Shown: positions 7,807-16,402 of the stretch, one piece after another
Layout of the letters: each line of letters begins with the position of its first letter
Numbering within the stretch: the first letter of the stretch is position 1
Origin: Prasinococcaceae sp. CCMP 1430
Taxonomy: Eukaryota > Prasinodermophyta > Palmophyllophyceae > Prasinococcales > Prasinococcaceae
Direction of reading: 5' to 3'
Assembly (NCBI GenBank): GCA_013416795.1
Contig: RQSC01000028.1
Coordinates: 945,728 to 963,201, forward strand
Length of the DNA: 17,474 nt
Made by a program: the position numbers and the translations under genes
Notes under the pieces: generated by a model
Seen by the model: the letters and a program-made list of their open reading frames with translations, nothing else
The model's database searches: none
What the model was told of the DNA's origin: nothing

Positions 7807-8745
7807 ATGGGGGGGCTCCCTCGCGGCGCCACCGCGCTGGGCTACGCGCTCACCACCGCCGCCGACGTGGCGCTCAGCGGCGGCGTCACCTCGCAGCACC
7901 TCACGCTGTGGACGATGGGCCTGCACGCGGCCTACTTCGCGACGGCCGCCGCCGACCCGCCGAGGGGCATACGCGCGCTGCAGGGAGCGTCCTTCGTTGG
8001 AGCGCATGCCCTACTGGCGTCGTACCTTTGGATGATCAGCCAGAGCCCAGGTGCGCCGGCGTGCGCGCGTGCGTTTGGATGAGGATGAGGGAGGGGGGGG
8101 GTGCGTGTGTTGGAGGGGGGAGGCTGGCGTGCCGACCGCCATAGCGCTGACCCATCGAACTCGCTCCCGTGGCGGCGACGCGGCATGCGCGTGGCGCAGA
8201 CATGGAAACCAAGCTCCTTCGCGACCACATGCCCCGCCTTGCCTCCTGGATGCGCTGGCCGCGCTCCTTCATCCTCCACGGCATGCCCGTCGTGCTCGCG
8301 TGGGCGGACCTTCTCTCGAACGGTTCGTCTATTCGCGCAGCGCACATGGCCAAGGGCGGCGGCCCAGGCCAGCAGGCCTGGGCGATGCTCTCCTTCTTTG
8401 CGCTCACCACGGCGTACGAGGCCTTGGTGCCAGAACCCGGCGGCTCGCAGTACGACGTCAAAATGCCCCAGAAGAAATTCGTCGCCATCACCAAGGTGTG
8501 TGCGCTCGCGCTCGTGCGCTCGCGTGTCGTGCGCGCGCGTGTCGTGCGGCAACGCGTCCGCCACTGCCACCGATCCCGCGCTGCTGCTGCTGCGCGGACC
8601 GCGTCCAGGTCGCTCCGTCCCGCCCCACTCCTCCTGACCCCACTTGCCTCCCCCTCAAAAGGCCGTCGCCGGCGTGACTGCCGCTGCCGCGTTCTTCGGA
8701 GGCCTGCGCCCGCGCGCGTTTGGCGCAAAGGCGAGGAGCGCGTGA
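7807..8745 (+). CDS. Multi-pass membrane protein, possibly AIG1/FAR-17a-like (three exons)
   Basis: Exons are 7807-8050, 8200-8495 and 8662-8745 (phases 1 and 0; donors GTGCGC and GTGTGT; acceptors GCGCAG and CAAAAG), giving 207 residues. All three joins keep frame and the protein ends GAKARSA. Five to six hydrophobic segments are visible, around residues 8-23, 32-48, 60-77, 104-120, 138-158 and 181-195. A Thr in the second span (HLTLW, Thr33) and a His in the fourth (ILHGMP, His108) are reminiscent of the catalytic Thr and His of the AIG1/ADTRP lipid hydrolases, but the spacing is shorter than in human AIG1 and the match is weak, so I treat the family as unproven. ATG 7807 lies only 32 bases after the N at 7775, so an earlier exon could be missing. 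No N-terminal signal peptide is evident. Confidence 0.72.
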
Positions 8746-9460
8746 GAGAGAGGCGTGGTGCGATGGCTCCTGATGAGACGGCGGGAGGCGACGCCATCGT
8801 TGAGCGTGTGTGTGTGCCGAATAGAAGCCGCCCAAAGGGCTGTTGCGTGCCCTCCTCCCCCCCTGCCCCTCCCCCCTGCCATACCCAACCCACCCTCACC
8901 CCCGCCCCCCACACCCCCTGCGCTGCGCATGGGCCTTTTGGTTGATGGAGGTTGCGATGGTAGGGTTTACCCTAAACATGGCCTTTGCCAAGTTGAAACG
9001 CCGTCGAGTCGAGCGAGACCGGCTGGCCGGCCGGAGGAGCGCGTCGCGCCGCGCCCAACCCCCTGCACTCGCGCGCGGCCGCGCGGCGCGCACTCCCGTC
9101 GTCGCTCCTGGCCTCCGCGTCCCTGCTGCCCTGCTGGGAGGCGGCGGGGCGCAGCGCGCGACGCTGGCTGCGCGAGTGATCACCAACAGACAGACAGAGG
9201 GTCTTTCTTGCCCGGCTGGCTGGGACTCGCAGCGCCTGCGGCGTGCGTGAGACTCACACAACACTTTTCAAAATGGGTCGCGCCTGCTCTTCCGCTGCCC
9301 TCCGAGACACCACGCACCACCACGAGCACGCAACACCCCAACAACGCTGTTGCGTTTTGCACTTTTTGTCGTGCAGTAATCGATTGAGGATTTCGTGCAG
9401 AGCGCCCTGCTCCGCATCCGCCGCTCATCAACCCCGCCATCCATCCAGCCAACCAAATAT

Positions 9461-9508
9461 TACAGACAGTACGTACAGTTGTACAACAGTGCACGTGTAC
9501 TGTCTGTA
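9461..9508. repeat. Perfect 12-bp inverted repeat rich in GTAC
   Basis: Arms TACAGACAGTAC (9461-9472) and GTACTGTCTGTA (9497-9508) are exact complements around a 24-base loop that itself contains the palindrome GTTGTACAAC. The island is AT-richer than its surroundings. It could be a 3'-end signal, a small hairpin RNA or a binding site; nothing in sequence decides which. Confidence 0.8.
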
Positions 9509-9535
9509 CACCAGGGGCTGCTGCCCCCACCCCCC

Positions 9536-9560
9536 CCATCCCATCCCATCCCATCCCATC
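9536..9560 (+). repeat. (CCATC)5 microsatellite
   Basis: Five exact 5-bp units follow a poly-C stretch, in non-coding sequence between the hairpin and the squalene synthase exon. Confidence 0.9.
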
Positions 9561-9647
9561 CGAACCGTTCCATTTGGGGTCTGTGCCCGCCGATTGGATG
9601 AATGCGCGCGCGCTCGGGCGCGCGCGCGGTGCGCCCCGTGCGAGTGA

Positions 9648-9824
9648 CCCCTGCCTCTGATTGCGTGGGGATTGGCCTCGCGCCCGCGCGCGCGTCTGCC
9701 CCGCGCGCGCTCCGGCCGCGTCGCGTTCTGCTACGGCATGCTCAACCGCGTGAGCCGCTCGTTCGCGATGGTCATACAGCAGCTGTCGCCGGAGCTGCGC
9801 ACGCCCGTCTGCGTGTTCTACCTG
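9648..9824 (+). CDS. Squalene synthase, one internal exon (partial)
   Basis: The frame carries [20 protein letters not shown] followed by [13 protein letters not shown], which aligns with the N-terminal conserved block of farnesyl-diphosphate farnesyltransferase (in animals and plants: CY..LN.TSRSFA.VIQ.L....R..VC.FYLVLRALDT). The enzyme joins two farnesyl diphosphates to squalene on the ER, the entry to sterol synthesis. The exon ends at donor GTACGT (9825), or four bases later at GTACGC; both suit the family. The next exon (RALDT and the first DxxED metal-binding motif) is not present before the N at 10133, so most of the gene is missing. The 5' edge is odd: no AG occurs between 9645 and 9753, while an in-frame TGA lies at 9645-9647. 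The interval given is the open frame; only about 9723-9824 is recognisably conserved. Confidence 0.75.
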
Positions 9825-10018
9825 GTACGTACGCAGGGGACGGAAGGGGGGAGGAAGGAGGGCGAGGGGGGGCAGCGCATGCGCGCGCGTCTGCTCCGTG
9901 GTGATGGCAATCGCGGCGGTTGATGGCGGGGGGGGCGGCCGGAGGGCGAGGGCGCGCGTCCGCGCCGAGCGCGCCGATCTCGCGCCAACCCGTGCCAATT
10001 CGAATCGGCGGCTGACGG

Positions 10019-10131
10019 GTGTGCTCACGCGCCGCCGCCGACGCCGACGCCGCCGACGCCGTCGATGCGCCGCACTCGCCGCCGCCCCGAAACCCGATTG
10101 CCCCCGTCTGCCCACGCTATGCCCCTCGATC
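10019..10131 (+). other. Repetitive GC-rich end of contig
   Basis: CGCCGACGC-type repeats lead up to the N at 10133. The + frame happens to stay open through the N into the RING gene, but composition is low-complexity and it may be squalene synthase intron sequence instead. Confidence 0.35.
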
Positions 10132-10135
10132 GNCC

Positions 10136-11095
10136 GGCGCTGCGAGCGGGGCCGACGCCGCCGCGGCGCAGGCGAGGGAGCGCCAGACACGCGAGGACGA
10201 GGAGTTTGCGCGCAGGTTGCAGCGCGAGGAGCACGACCGCCGCGAGCAAGAACGCGCGGCTGTGCGCCGCGAGCGCGACGCGGCGCGGCGCGAGGCACGC
10301 GAAGCGTGGCGGAGGGAAACGCCGGCCTCGGGCGCGCGCGCTGGCGGCTTCCCCGGGCCAGGTCAGCACCTGTTTGCGGCGGGCTGGGGGGACGACGACA
10401 GTGATGACTACGACGACGACGAGGGCGGCGGCGGCGCCCCCTTTGGCTTCCCGGCTTGGCTTGCCATGCCCCCCAGCATGGGCGGGGCCGGCGGGACTGG
10501 TGGGGGCGGGCGCTCCGGTGGGGGAGCTCGAGGTCGCGGCGGCGGCGGCGGCGGCGGCGCGCATGGAGGCGCTGGTGGCGGGGGTGCCCACGCGCCCGGC
10601 CTGCAGTTCCCGCACCACGCCGCCCCGATGGGCATGATTATGGCGATGCACGGCGGTGGGCTGTTCGGCGTGGTCGGCGGCGGGGGCGGGGGTGGCGGGG
10701 GCATGCCCCACAACCTGCCGCTGGCGCTGCGCCTCGCAATGACCGACCGCGACTTCACCGAAGCGGACTACGAGCTCCTGCAGCAACTCGACGAGGGGGT
10801 CAAGAACAACAAAGGCGCCACCAAGGCCACCATCAACGACAGCTGCAAAACCTCGCGCGCTAAGGCGACGGATTGCGGCGAGCCGTGCGCCATCTGCCTC
10901 GAGGAGCCGCACAGGGGCGAGACGCTGCGGGAACTGCCGTGCGGTCACAAATTCCACAAGCGATGCGTCGACAAGTGGCTCGCGCAGAATGCGGTGTGCC
11001 CAATCTGCAAGGTCCACATAGCTCAAAAGGGCACGTCGGAGAAGGACGGCGCCAGCGGCGGCGCCAAGGAGGGGGAGACGAAGAGAGACAAGTAG
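10136..11095 (+). CDS. RING-H2 finger protein, putative E3 ubiquitin ligase (5'-partial)
   Basis: 319 codons are visible after the N at 10133; the start is lost. Parts in order: a charged helix (REDEEFARRLQREEHDRREQ, residues about 20-60); an acidic patch with DDDSDDYDDDEGGG; a long Gly-rich region; the segment MTDRDFTEADYELLQQLDEG; and a complete RING-H2 at residues 251-291 with ligands Cys251, Cys254, Cys269, His271, His274, Cys277, Cys288 and Cys291 (C-x2-C-x14-C-x-H-x2-H-x2-C-x10-C-x2-C). The Trp after the sixth ligand and the Pro of CPIC, which usually contact the E2, are both present. A short DFxExDYE segment before the RING is seen in other eukaryotic RING-H2 ligases. The tail is basic (KEGETKRDK). 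No membrane span is seen, so a soluble ligase is likely. Substrate unknown. Confidence 0.85.
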   Translation, partial: GAASGADAAAAQARERQTREDEEFARRLQREEHDRREQERAAVRRERDAARREAREAWRRETPASGARAGGFPGPGQHLFAAGWGDDDSDDYDDDEGGGGAPFGFPAWLAMPPSMGGAGGTGGGGRSGGGARGRGGGGGGGAHGGAGGGGAHAPGLQFPHHAAPMGMIMAMHGGGLFGVVGGGGGGGGGMPHNLPLALRLAMTDRDFTEADYELLQQLDEGVKNNKGATKATINDSCKTSRAKATDCGEPCAICLEEPHRGETLRELPCGHKFHKRCVDKWLAQNAVCPICKVHIAQKGTSEKDGASGGAKEGETKRDK

Positions 11096-11303
11096 GGAGT
11101 GCATTGCGTGCACATCGCACACCAGCCCATTCTCGTGTGGGGAGGCATGCAGCAGACACTCATGTATTATTCTGTACTAAGCGAGCGGCCCGCAGGAGCA
11201 CGGCGCCCGAGTAAACGACACCAAAGACAACCACACGGCAGCACATGACGCGCGTGGCGCGAGCGGGTGCTCGAACGAGCGGGTGCGGGCGGCAGAGTCG
11301 GCG
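11096..11303. terminator. Convergent spacer with AT-rich island
   Basis: The 208-bp spacer separates two convergent stops. At 11160-11180 it carries CATGTATTATTCTGTACTAA, an AT-rich TGTA-containing island 66 bases after the RING stop. It probably holds the 3' ends of both mRNAs; this is inferred from position. Confidence 0.35.
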
Positions 11304-12199
11304 CTATCTTCTGTAGCGCGGAGGCGCCTCGTCCGACGGCCTCGCGCCACCCCGATTGGCGGCAATCGTGAACAGCATGCCCATCTGCTCCAGCATAGGG
11401 GCCGCCGCGACCCTGCCGAGCGCCACCGCCCCCGCCGCCGTTGCGAGTCCCTGGGCAGCACCGAGGGGGTGCCACAGCGACAGCACGCTGCACGCGATGG
11501 CGCCGTAGCCGGCCAGGCGCGCGACGCGCTGGGTCTCGCGCGCAGCCACCTGCGCCTCCTCCTGCGCGTTCGAGGAATTCGCGCTATACCGGCGTTCGGA
11601 GGCAACGACGTCGTCGTGAAGCAGCATGGCGTAGACAGAACGGCCGTCTGACACGCTCGTCGGCTGGCCCGCGGCGGACGGGTCGCCCTCGCGAGCGCGG
11701 CGCGCCAGCTCGAGCGCGCGTTGCAGGTCCTCTTCGCGGATGCCATCTGACACAGGCCAGCAGCGCACGAGGGGAGAAAGGCGCCGGCGCGGGCGGGCAG
11801 GTCAGCGCCGCTGCCAATGGCGCTGCATCGCGTAGCCCGCTGGCGACACCGCGCGCGCGCCTTCCTGATCGCGCGCAAGGCGCACATGCACGCACTTTGG
11901 TAGCCTTTGTCGAAGCGCCTCCCCTCTATGAGATCAGTGTCGAGGCTGCCGCGCAGCACTTGCATGTCCTCCTCGCGCGAACTCGCAAAGGCCTTCCATT
12001 CGCTCGCCACGTCGGCGCCTGGGGCGTCGGAGGCGCCCGCGCCCGCGTCTTCGCCGCCGGCATCCGTGGCGGAGCACGCCGCGCACACGCTGGAGCGGCC
12101 TGCCCCTCGCGGGCGGTGCGCGCGGCCCCGCGCGGTCGATGGCGCCAACGGCGTGCGCGTGGATACGGCCGCCTGAGGCCCGCCTACGGCCGCTCTCAT
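11304..12199 (-). CDS. Predicted membrane protein with possible organelle presequence (two exons)
   Basis: Exon 1 is 12199-11896 and exon 2 is 11746-11304 (donor GTGCGT, acceptor GTGTCAG, phase 1), giving 248 residues. Residues 1-45 are rich in Ala/Arg/Ser/Thr with almost no acid residues (STARGRAHRPRGAGRSSVCA), like a plastid or mitochondrial transit peptide; a classic hydrophobic signal peptide, expected for a secondary plastid, is not obvious. Then come an acidic linker and a conserved-looking region EWKAFASSREEDMQVLRGSL with DTDLIEGRRFDKGYQ across to the splice site. After a charged helix (NGIREEDLQRALELARRA) there are two hydrophobic segments near residues 180-195 and 198-220, and a basic tail. 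I do not recognise the family. The start codon at 12199 lies 123 bases from the N at 12322. Confidence 0.68.
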
Positions 12200-12321
12200 C
12201 GTGCCTCCTACGCCCCTAACGGGCACGCACGCATACACGCACACGCGCCGCGCCCTCCGGTCGGCCGCGAGCGCCTCGTTGGCGCGGGCGGGGAGGTGGG
12301 CTCTGCGGCGCGCGGCGCCCG

Positions 12322-12322
12322 N
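12322..12322. other. Assembly join at the left edge of the plastid fragment
   Basis: The N separates GC-rich nuclear sequence from AT-rich plastid sequence. The right edge of the plastid piece (about 12720) has no N. Confidence 0.85.
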
Positions 12323-12323
12323 A

Positions 12324-12720
12324 TATTTTTGTAATTCAGAAACTATTTCATCAGTTGAAAAAACTGAGGAGCCGTCGGTTAATTTAATTGGATTTGTTGC
12401 CCTTGGGTTTCATTCAACACATGACTATCAAGAATTACAACGAATTTTAAAATCTTTAAATATTAAAATTAATGTTATTTTACCTGAAAAATGTACAGTA
12501 GAACAGTTAAAAACATTGCCAAAGGCGTGGTTTAATATTGTTCCTTACCGTGAGGTTGGTTTGATGACGGCCAAATATTTAGAAAGAAATTGGAATATGC
12601 CTTATGTTTCAACGATCCCATTAGGGCTAGTTGAAACAGGTAAATGGGTAAAAAATATCGAATCATTATTAAATACTTCGTCTTTATGTAAATCCAAGGT
12701 TAATTTTACTTCTTTTGTTG
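12324..12720 (+). pseudogene. chlB: Internal fragment of plastid chlB (dark-operative protochlorophyllide reductase subunit B)
   Basis: About 130 codons are open with no stop, in a stretch of strikingly AT-rich DNA (Leu mainly TTA, Lys AAA, Asn AAT) inside a GC-rich scaffold. Diagnostic blocks are LGFHSTHDYQELQRIL, KTLPKAWFNIVPYREVGLMT and AKYLERNWNMPYVSTIPLGL, characteristic of ChlB, the catalytic-component subunit that with ChlN and ChlL reduces protochlorophyllide without light. Neither the start nor the C-terminal part is present, so it is a fragment of roughly a quarter of the usual protein. It is either a nuclear copy of plastid DNA, recent because intact, or a chimeric contig. The frame runs on into GC-rich sequence past the junction, which has no biological meaning. 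Confidence 0.9.
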
Positions 12721-13438
12721 CGCCCCCTCCTCACGGGCGGGGGCACGCGCGCGCCACGCGCCTCGGTCGGCCGGTCGGTCGGGGTCTGATCCGCTCCGCG
12801 CACCCGCGCGCGCTGGCGCTGGCGTGGGCTGCGGGTGGGTGCAGCAGGTCCGACCCGGGCCGGATCAATTTGAGGGCGAAGCGCCGGATTGATGGAGCGC
12901 ACCCGCGGCTCGCACGCTCGTGGCAATTGGATGGATGGATGGATGCGTGGATTGATTGATTGATTGCGCAATTCATAGACTGATTATTACTGGGCCAAAC
13001 GCGGGTGGCGCGCCGCGCCGCACGGACGGCCGGACAGGTGCAGGCACCGATCCGCAATTGGCCGGACGGATGCGATGCGCGGGACGCGGGAGCTGGGCGG
13101 CTGGCATTCGAGCGTTCCGCCGACCCACAACTTAAACCAGGTGGTGCGCGTTCGGTCGGGTGCCTGTCTGATTTGCTGAGATTGATGAGTGCGCGAACGG
13201 TCACGCGCGAGCGCCGCGGCGTCGGGCCGCCGCGGCGGCCACGGCGCATCGGGAGGGGCGAGCGACAGCGCGAGCCGCGGCAAGCAGGCGGGCGCCACGT
13301 GGGGAAGGGAGGGCAGAGGTGGCGCGAGCGGCAGGGCGCGCGCCACCTCTCTCTCCCTCTCTCTCTCTGCATCGCGGCCTCTTCCTCTCTCTCTCTCTCG
13401 AAACATTGCAGCCCCTCGGGGCGCGCGGCGTCGACGGG
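12721..13438. other. Spacer with simple repeats before the patatin-like gene
   Basis: No conserved coding segment is seen. It contains GGAT and GATT tetranucleotide repeats near 12928-12966 and a long CT-rich tract (13345-13404) that runs into ATTGCAG at 13405-13411, a good 3' splice site. So the gene downstream may have an upstream, perhaps non-coding, exon here. Confidence 0.45.
12928..12966 (+). repeat. (GGAT)n / (GATT)n tetranucleotide repeats
   Basis: Four GGAT-type units are followed, after a short interruption, by four GATT-type units, in non-coding DNA about 200 bases right of the plastid junction. Confidence 0.85.
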
Positions 13439-14753
13439 ATGTCCCGTGGCGCGCGCGTCTGCGACGGCGGCGGCGATGCGCCCACGCTGCGAGACTGGCT
13501 GGCGGCGGGGCCGTACACGCTGGCGCTGTCGAGCTCGTTCTTCGGCTTCTACTCGCATGCGGGATCGCTGGCTGCGCTCGAAGAGGTTGGGCTGACGCCT
13601 GCGGCGATCACCGGGAGCAGCGCAGGGGCGCTTGCGGGCGCGGCGTGGGCCGCCGGGCTCGACGCCAGGGACGGAATGCGCGACTTCATGCTGCGCACGC
13701 GTCGCGAGGACGCCATGCGCCCCTTCTGGAGGAGGCCATGCGCTGGCCTCATGAAACTAAACGTGGGCCCGCTTGAAAGGTGAGGCTCGGCGGCGCCTGG
13801 CCGCACGCGCGCGCGCGCGTGCTTCCTGTCGCCCAGCGCACCAACACGGCTGACGATGCCCGCCTCTATCTGCCGCCGCAGCGCTTTGCCCGTGCTCGAG
13901 TTGGAGCGAACACGCGTGCCATGCCGCGTGTCAGTGTTCGATGTGCTGTCGCTGCGCACGCGCGTGGTCACGTCGGGGGCTATTGCGCCCGCGGTCGCGG
14001 CAAGCTGCGCTGTGCCGCTGCTCTTCGCGCCCACTGTTCTCGACGGGCGCCCGTGCTTTGACGGCGGTCTGGGGGACTGCGATGCCTTCGCCGGCTGCGT
14101 CCCCGGAGAGCGCGTCCTCAGGTGCGGTCAGACACAGGGCTTTCCCACGCGCCTCACTAGAGAGCCCTCAGGCGACATGCGGGTGCGCAAAGGCTGACGT
14201 GCTGTGCTTGCACGTTGGCACGCGCGCGCGCGTGCTCACCGTGCGGGCGCGCTGGCCCGGACAGCATTCAACACGAGAACAAGGCCCATGTGGCGATCGA
14301 CGCAGACGCGAGCAGACCCGCGGGCGAGCCAGCACAGAGGCCGGCAAGTGTTCGCCCGCTCACGCTCGTAGATAGGCTCATGCGAACGCTGCTATCACAG
14401 CACGAGCCCCCCAAAGGTGTGGCGAACGCCGCGGGCGCAGAACGAGCTGCATACCTTGGCCATGCACCACGCAGCCTGCTCCTTGGTGTGTCGCCCACCG
14501 CCCCCCGAGTTGGCCTGGCCGAAGCAAGCTGACACTCGCTGCGCGCGCAGACACTGTCGTGCTCACGCTATCGGGCCTGCCCTTCGTGGCCCCCGATCGC
14601 ATGTGCTTGGGCGAGCGTGCAATGGACGAGGCGACCTCTGCGACGAGAGCGGCGCTTGACATGCGCATCGCACGCCCGGGAGTGGGCGGAGTGCCCGCCA
14701 CAGCTGGACACATTCACGTGGCGTGCGCTCCGGCGCCTAGTGCGCCTCGTTGA
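13439..14753 (+). CDS. Patatin-like phospholipase/acylhydrolase (four exons)
   Basis: Exons: 13439-13779, 13882-14121, about 14316-14416 and 14551-14753; with these joins the protein is 294 residues. Exon 1 carries LALSSSFFGFYSHAGSLAAL and then ITGSSAGALAGAAWAAGL: the lipase box GSSAG has the nucleophile Ser61. Exon 2 carries IAPAVAASCAVPLLFAPTVL and FDGGLGD with Asp174, the second member of the Ser-Asp dyad. Exon 4 carries LSGLPFVAPDRMCLGERAMD, which resembles the C-terminal block of bacterial patatin-like proteins. The enzyme should hydrolyse acyl esters of glycerolipids. The usual Gly-rich oxyanion loop is replaced by the FGFYSHAG type. The start could lie upstream, as an acceptor ends at 13411. 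The acceptor of exon 3 is ambiguous: starts at 14313, 14316, 14340 or 14349 all keep frame. No signal peptide is clear. Confidence 0.82.
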
Positions 14754-15001
14754 GGGTCGTGGGTTACCTCGCTGTAATCATGTGTACAATCTTCACGCGC
14801 GAGGCGACGGGCGCGCAGCGCCGCCCACTGCCTGTGCTGACGAAGTAGATTACTGTACAGGGATGGGGCCGCCCATGGGTTGCGCTGCCGCGGCACAGTC
14901 GCGCGGCGGCCCAAGCACAAAAAGTACGCCCGTCGCGGGAGCCGCTGCACCCGTGCGCGAGAGAGGGAGAGGCTCCCGTGCGCACAGGATGTGCCCGGTG
15001 T
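14754..15001. terminator. Convergent spacer with TGTA-type 3' elements
   Basis: TGTAATCATGTGTACAATC (14773-14791) begins 20 bases after the patatin stop, and a second island, ATTACTGTACAG (14849-14860), faces the CFAP96 gene on the other strand. Both are AT-rich in GC-rich surroundings. TGTAA is the polyadenylation signal of some green algae; use here is inferred. Confidence 0.4.
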
Positions 15002-16402
15002 CTAGACATTCATGCGCACGATTGAGCTCACCGCGGCTGACTTGAGTGTCGAGGACGGCCTGAAAGGCTCCGAGTTGACGAACGCCGGCGTGTACTTGGG
15101 GCGCTTCTCCGACCCCTCCGGATCAATCTCAGCCGCGTGCGCAGGGAACTGGATAGCAAGCGCGCGTGTCCGCGCGCGCGCGGCGCGTCAGTGCGCGAAC
15201 CACCGTGCGTGGAAGAGCAAGCCGTCGCCAGCCTCGGCAGGAGCGTCGCGCGCGCCCATGCAGCGCAAAGCGCAACGACGAACGCGCTAACCTTGTTGAT
15301 GGGTGCGTTGTATCCCTGCTTGGACGGGTTGGTGGGCACGAAGGGTGTGAGCCCCTTCTCGACAGGCGGGGGCTTGGCATAGTCCGGCGGGATGTACTCA
15401 TACTCCTTAATCACCCCCTGGGCACCGCCGAGCGTGGTGCCCGGGACGCCAGGCCCGCCCTTGCGTGTCGGGTTGGCGGGCCTGAAGGGCTTCTCGGTGA
15501 CGCGAAGCTTGTGCGACTCGGCGCGCTCGCGAATGTCTTTCTTCCTCTGCAAGTCGTACGGGTCGCTTGAGTAGGTGTACTCGCCGACGCTCCCCTTAGC
15601 AGCCTGGCCGATGTTCAGCTTGATCATGCCGTACGTGCCCCGCTTGCTCGGATTCGTCACGATGTTACGCGGACGCTCGACCACGTCGCCTTTCTTGAGG
15701 GGCGTCTCCGCCGCGGAGACGGGCATCGTCTTGAGCTGCGCGTGCGAATGAAGGCGCGCGTGCGCGTGGCGCGGCCGTGGGCGCGCGGGCGGGCGAGCGG
15801 CGCACGTGTGAGTGGCGGCCTTCGCTGTGCCAACTCGAGTCTTGCGGCCATGCGTGGGGCAAAGCTCCCACGGCGCGCGCGGGCGCATGACACGGGCGGG
15901 CGGCTGCGAGCGGCTCGCACTGCACATGCGCGGGCGCGAAAGAGCACGGAGGCGTGCGGCGGCCGCCGCGGCGCGTCTCGCAGTCCTCGCGTGCCCGCTC
16001 GCCCGGGGCCGCGCTGCAGCCCGCCGGCGACCTGAGTGCGGCGAGCGGCGCCAGCTTGCCTTGCGCCGCGTTGCGCTCGCTCACCTTAGACAGGCACCCA
16101 TAGTCACCCCCGAGCCCCGAGCTCTCTTTGCCGGGGTTGGAGGGCCTGAAGGGCGCAGTCTGGACGTATCCCTTCTGGCTCTCCAGGCGCGCGCGCCGCT
16201 TCTCCTTGTAGTCCTGCGAGTATTTTTCGCCCGCGTAGAGGGGCGCGAATTTCCCGAAGGTGGCGTCGTTGCCCTTGCCGGTGCGCCGGCTGCCCGATTT
16301 GAAGTTGAGGCCACCGTGCCGGTCGTCGCGCGACTGTTTCTTCTCGTACGGGTCGCCGATGGAGTTGTAGCCGGGCTCGGAGAAAGTGCCGTACTTGGAC
16401 AT
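15002..16402 (-). CDS. CFAP96: Cilia- and flagella-associated protein 96 (three exons)
   Basis: Exons are 16402-16085, 15735-15292 and 15127-15002, all phase 0 (donors GTGAGC and GTTAGC; acceptors GCGCAG and GCTGAG), giving 295 residues, close to the roughly 310 of the human protein (C4orf47). Matching blocks: the N-terminus KYGTFSEPGYNSIGDPY; FRPSNPGKESSGLGGDYG before the first splice; NIVTNPSKRGTYGMIKLNIG after it; then FRPANP and FVPTNPSKQG repeats with the Pro/Asn/Lys turns typical of microtubule-binding ciliary proteins. Family members are found at the centrosome or in cilia. Its presence implies a flagellated organism. The third exon has a weak acceptor (poor pyrimidine tract), but its sequence KYTPAFVNSEPFRPS continues the repeat pattern and ends in a stop in frame. 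It converges on the patatin gene. Confidence 0.88.

Larger units (their letters stand above)
8746..9647. other. Long spacer with repeats and no firm gene
   Basis: The 900-base stretch contains C-rich and TG-rich simple sequence, an interstitial telomere-like palindrome (8961-8977), a strong hairpin (9461-9508) and a CCATC repeat. Between about 8935 and 9010 the + strand could encode a short hydrophobic segment (FWLMEVAMVGFTLNMAFAKL) followed by basic residues, with less GC-biased codons. It might be an orphan exon, but I could not find splice sites that connect it to a neighbour. Confidence 0.4.

Noticed and set aside
8755-9387. 210-codon + frame in the spacer
   Set aside because: Composition follows C-rich and T/G-rich simple repeats, and no conserved motif is seen.
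9180-10298. 372-codon minus frame
   Set aside because: It crosses an assembly join, a microsatellite and the antisense of the squalene synthase exon, and has no recognisable motif.
12201-12959. 252-codon + frame spanning the plastid fragment
   Set aside because: It joins nuclear sequence, an N, the chlB fragment and nuclear sequence again; only 12324-12720 is meaningful.
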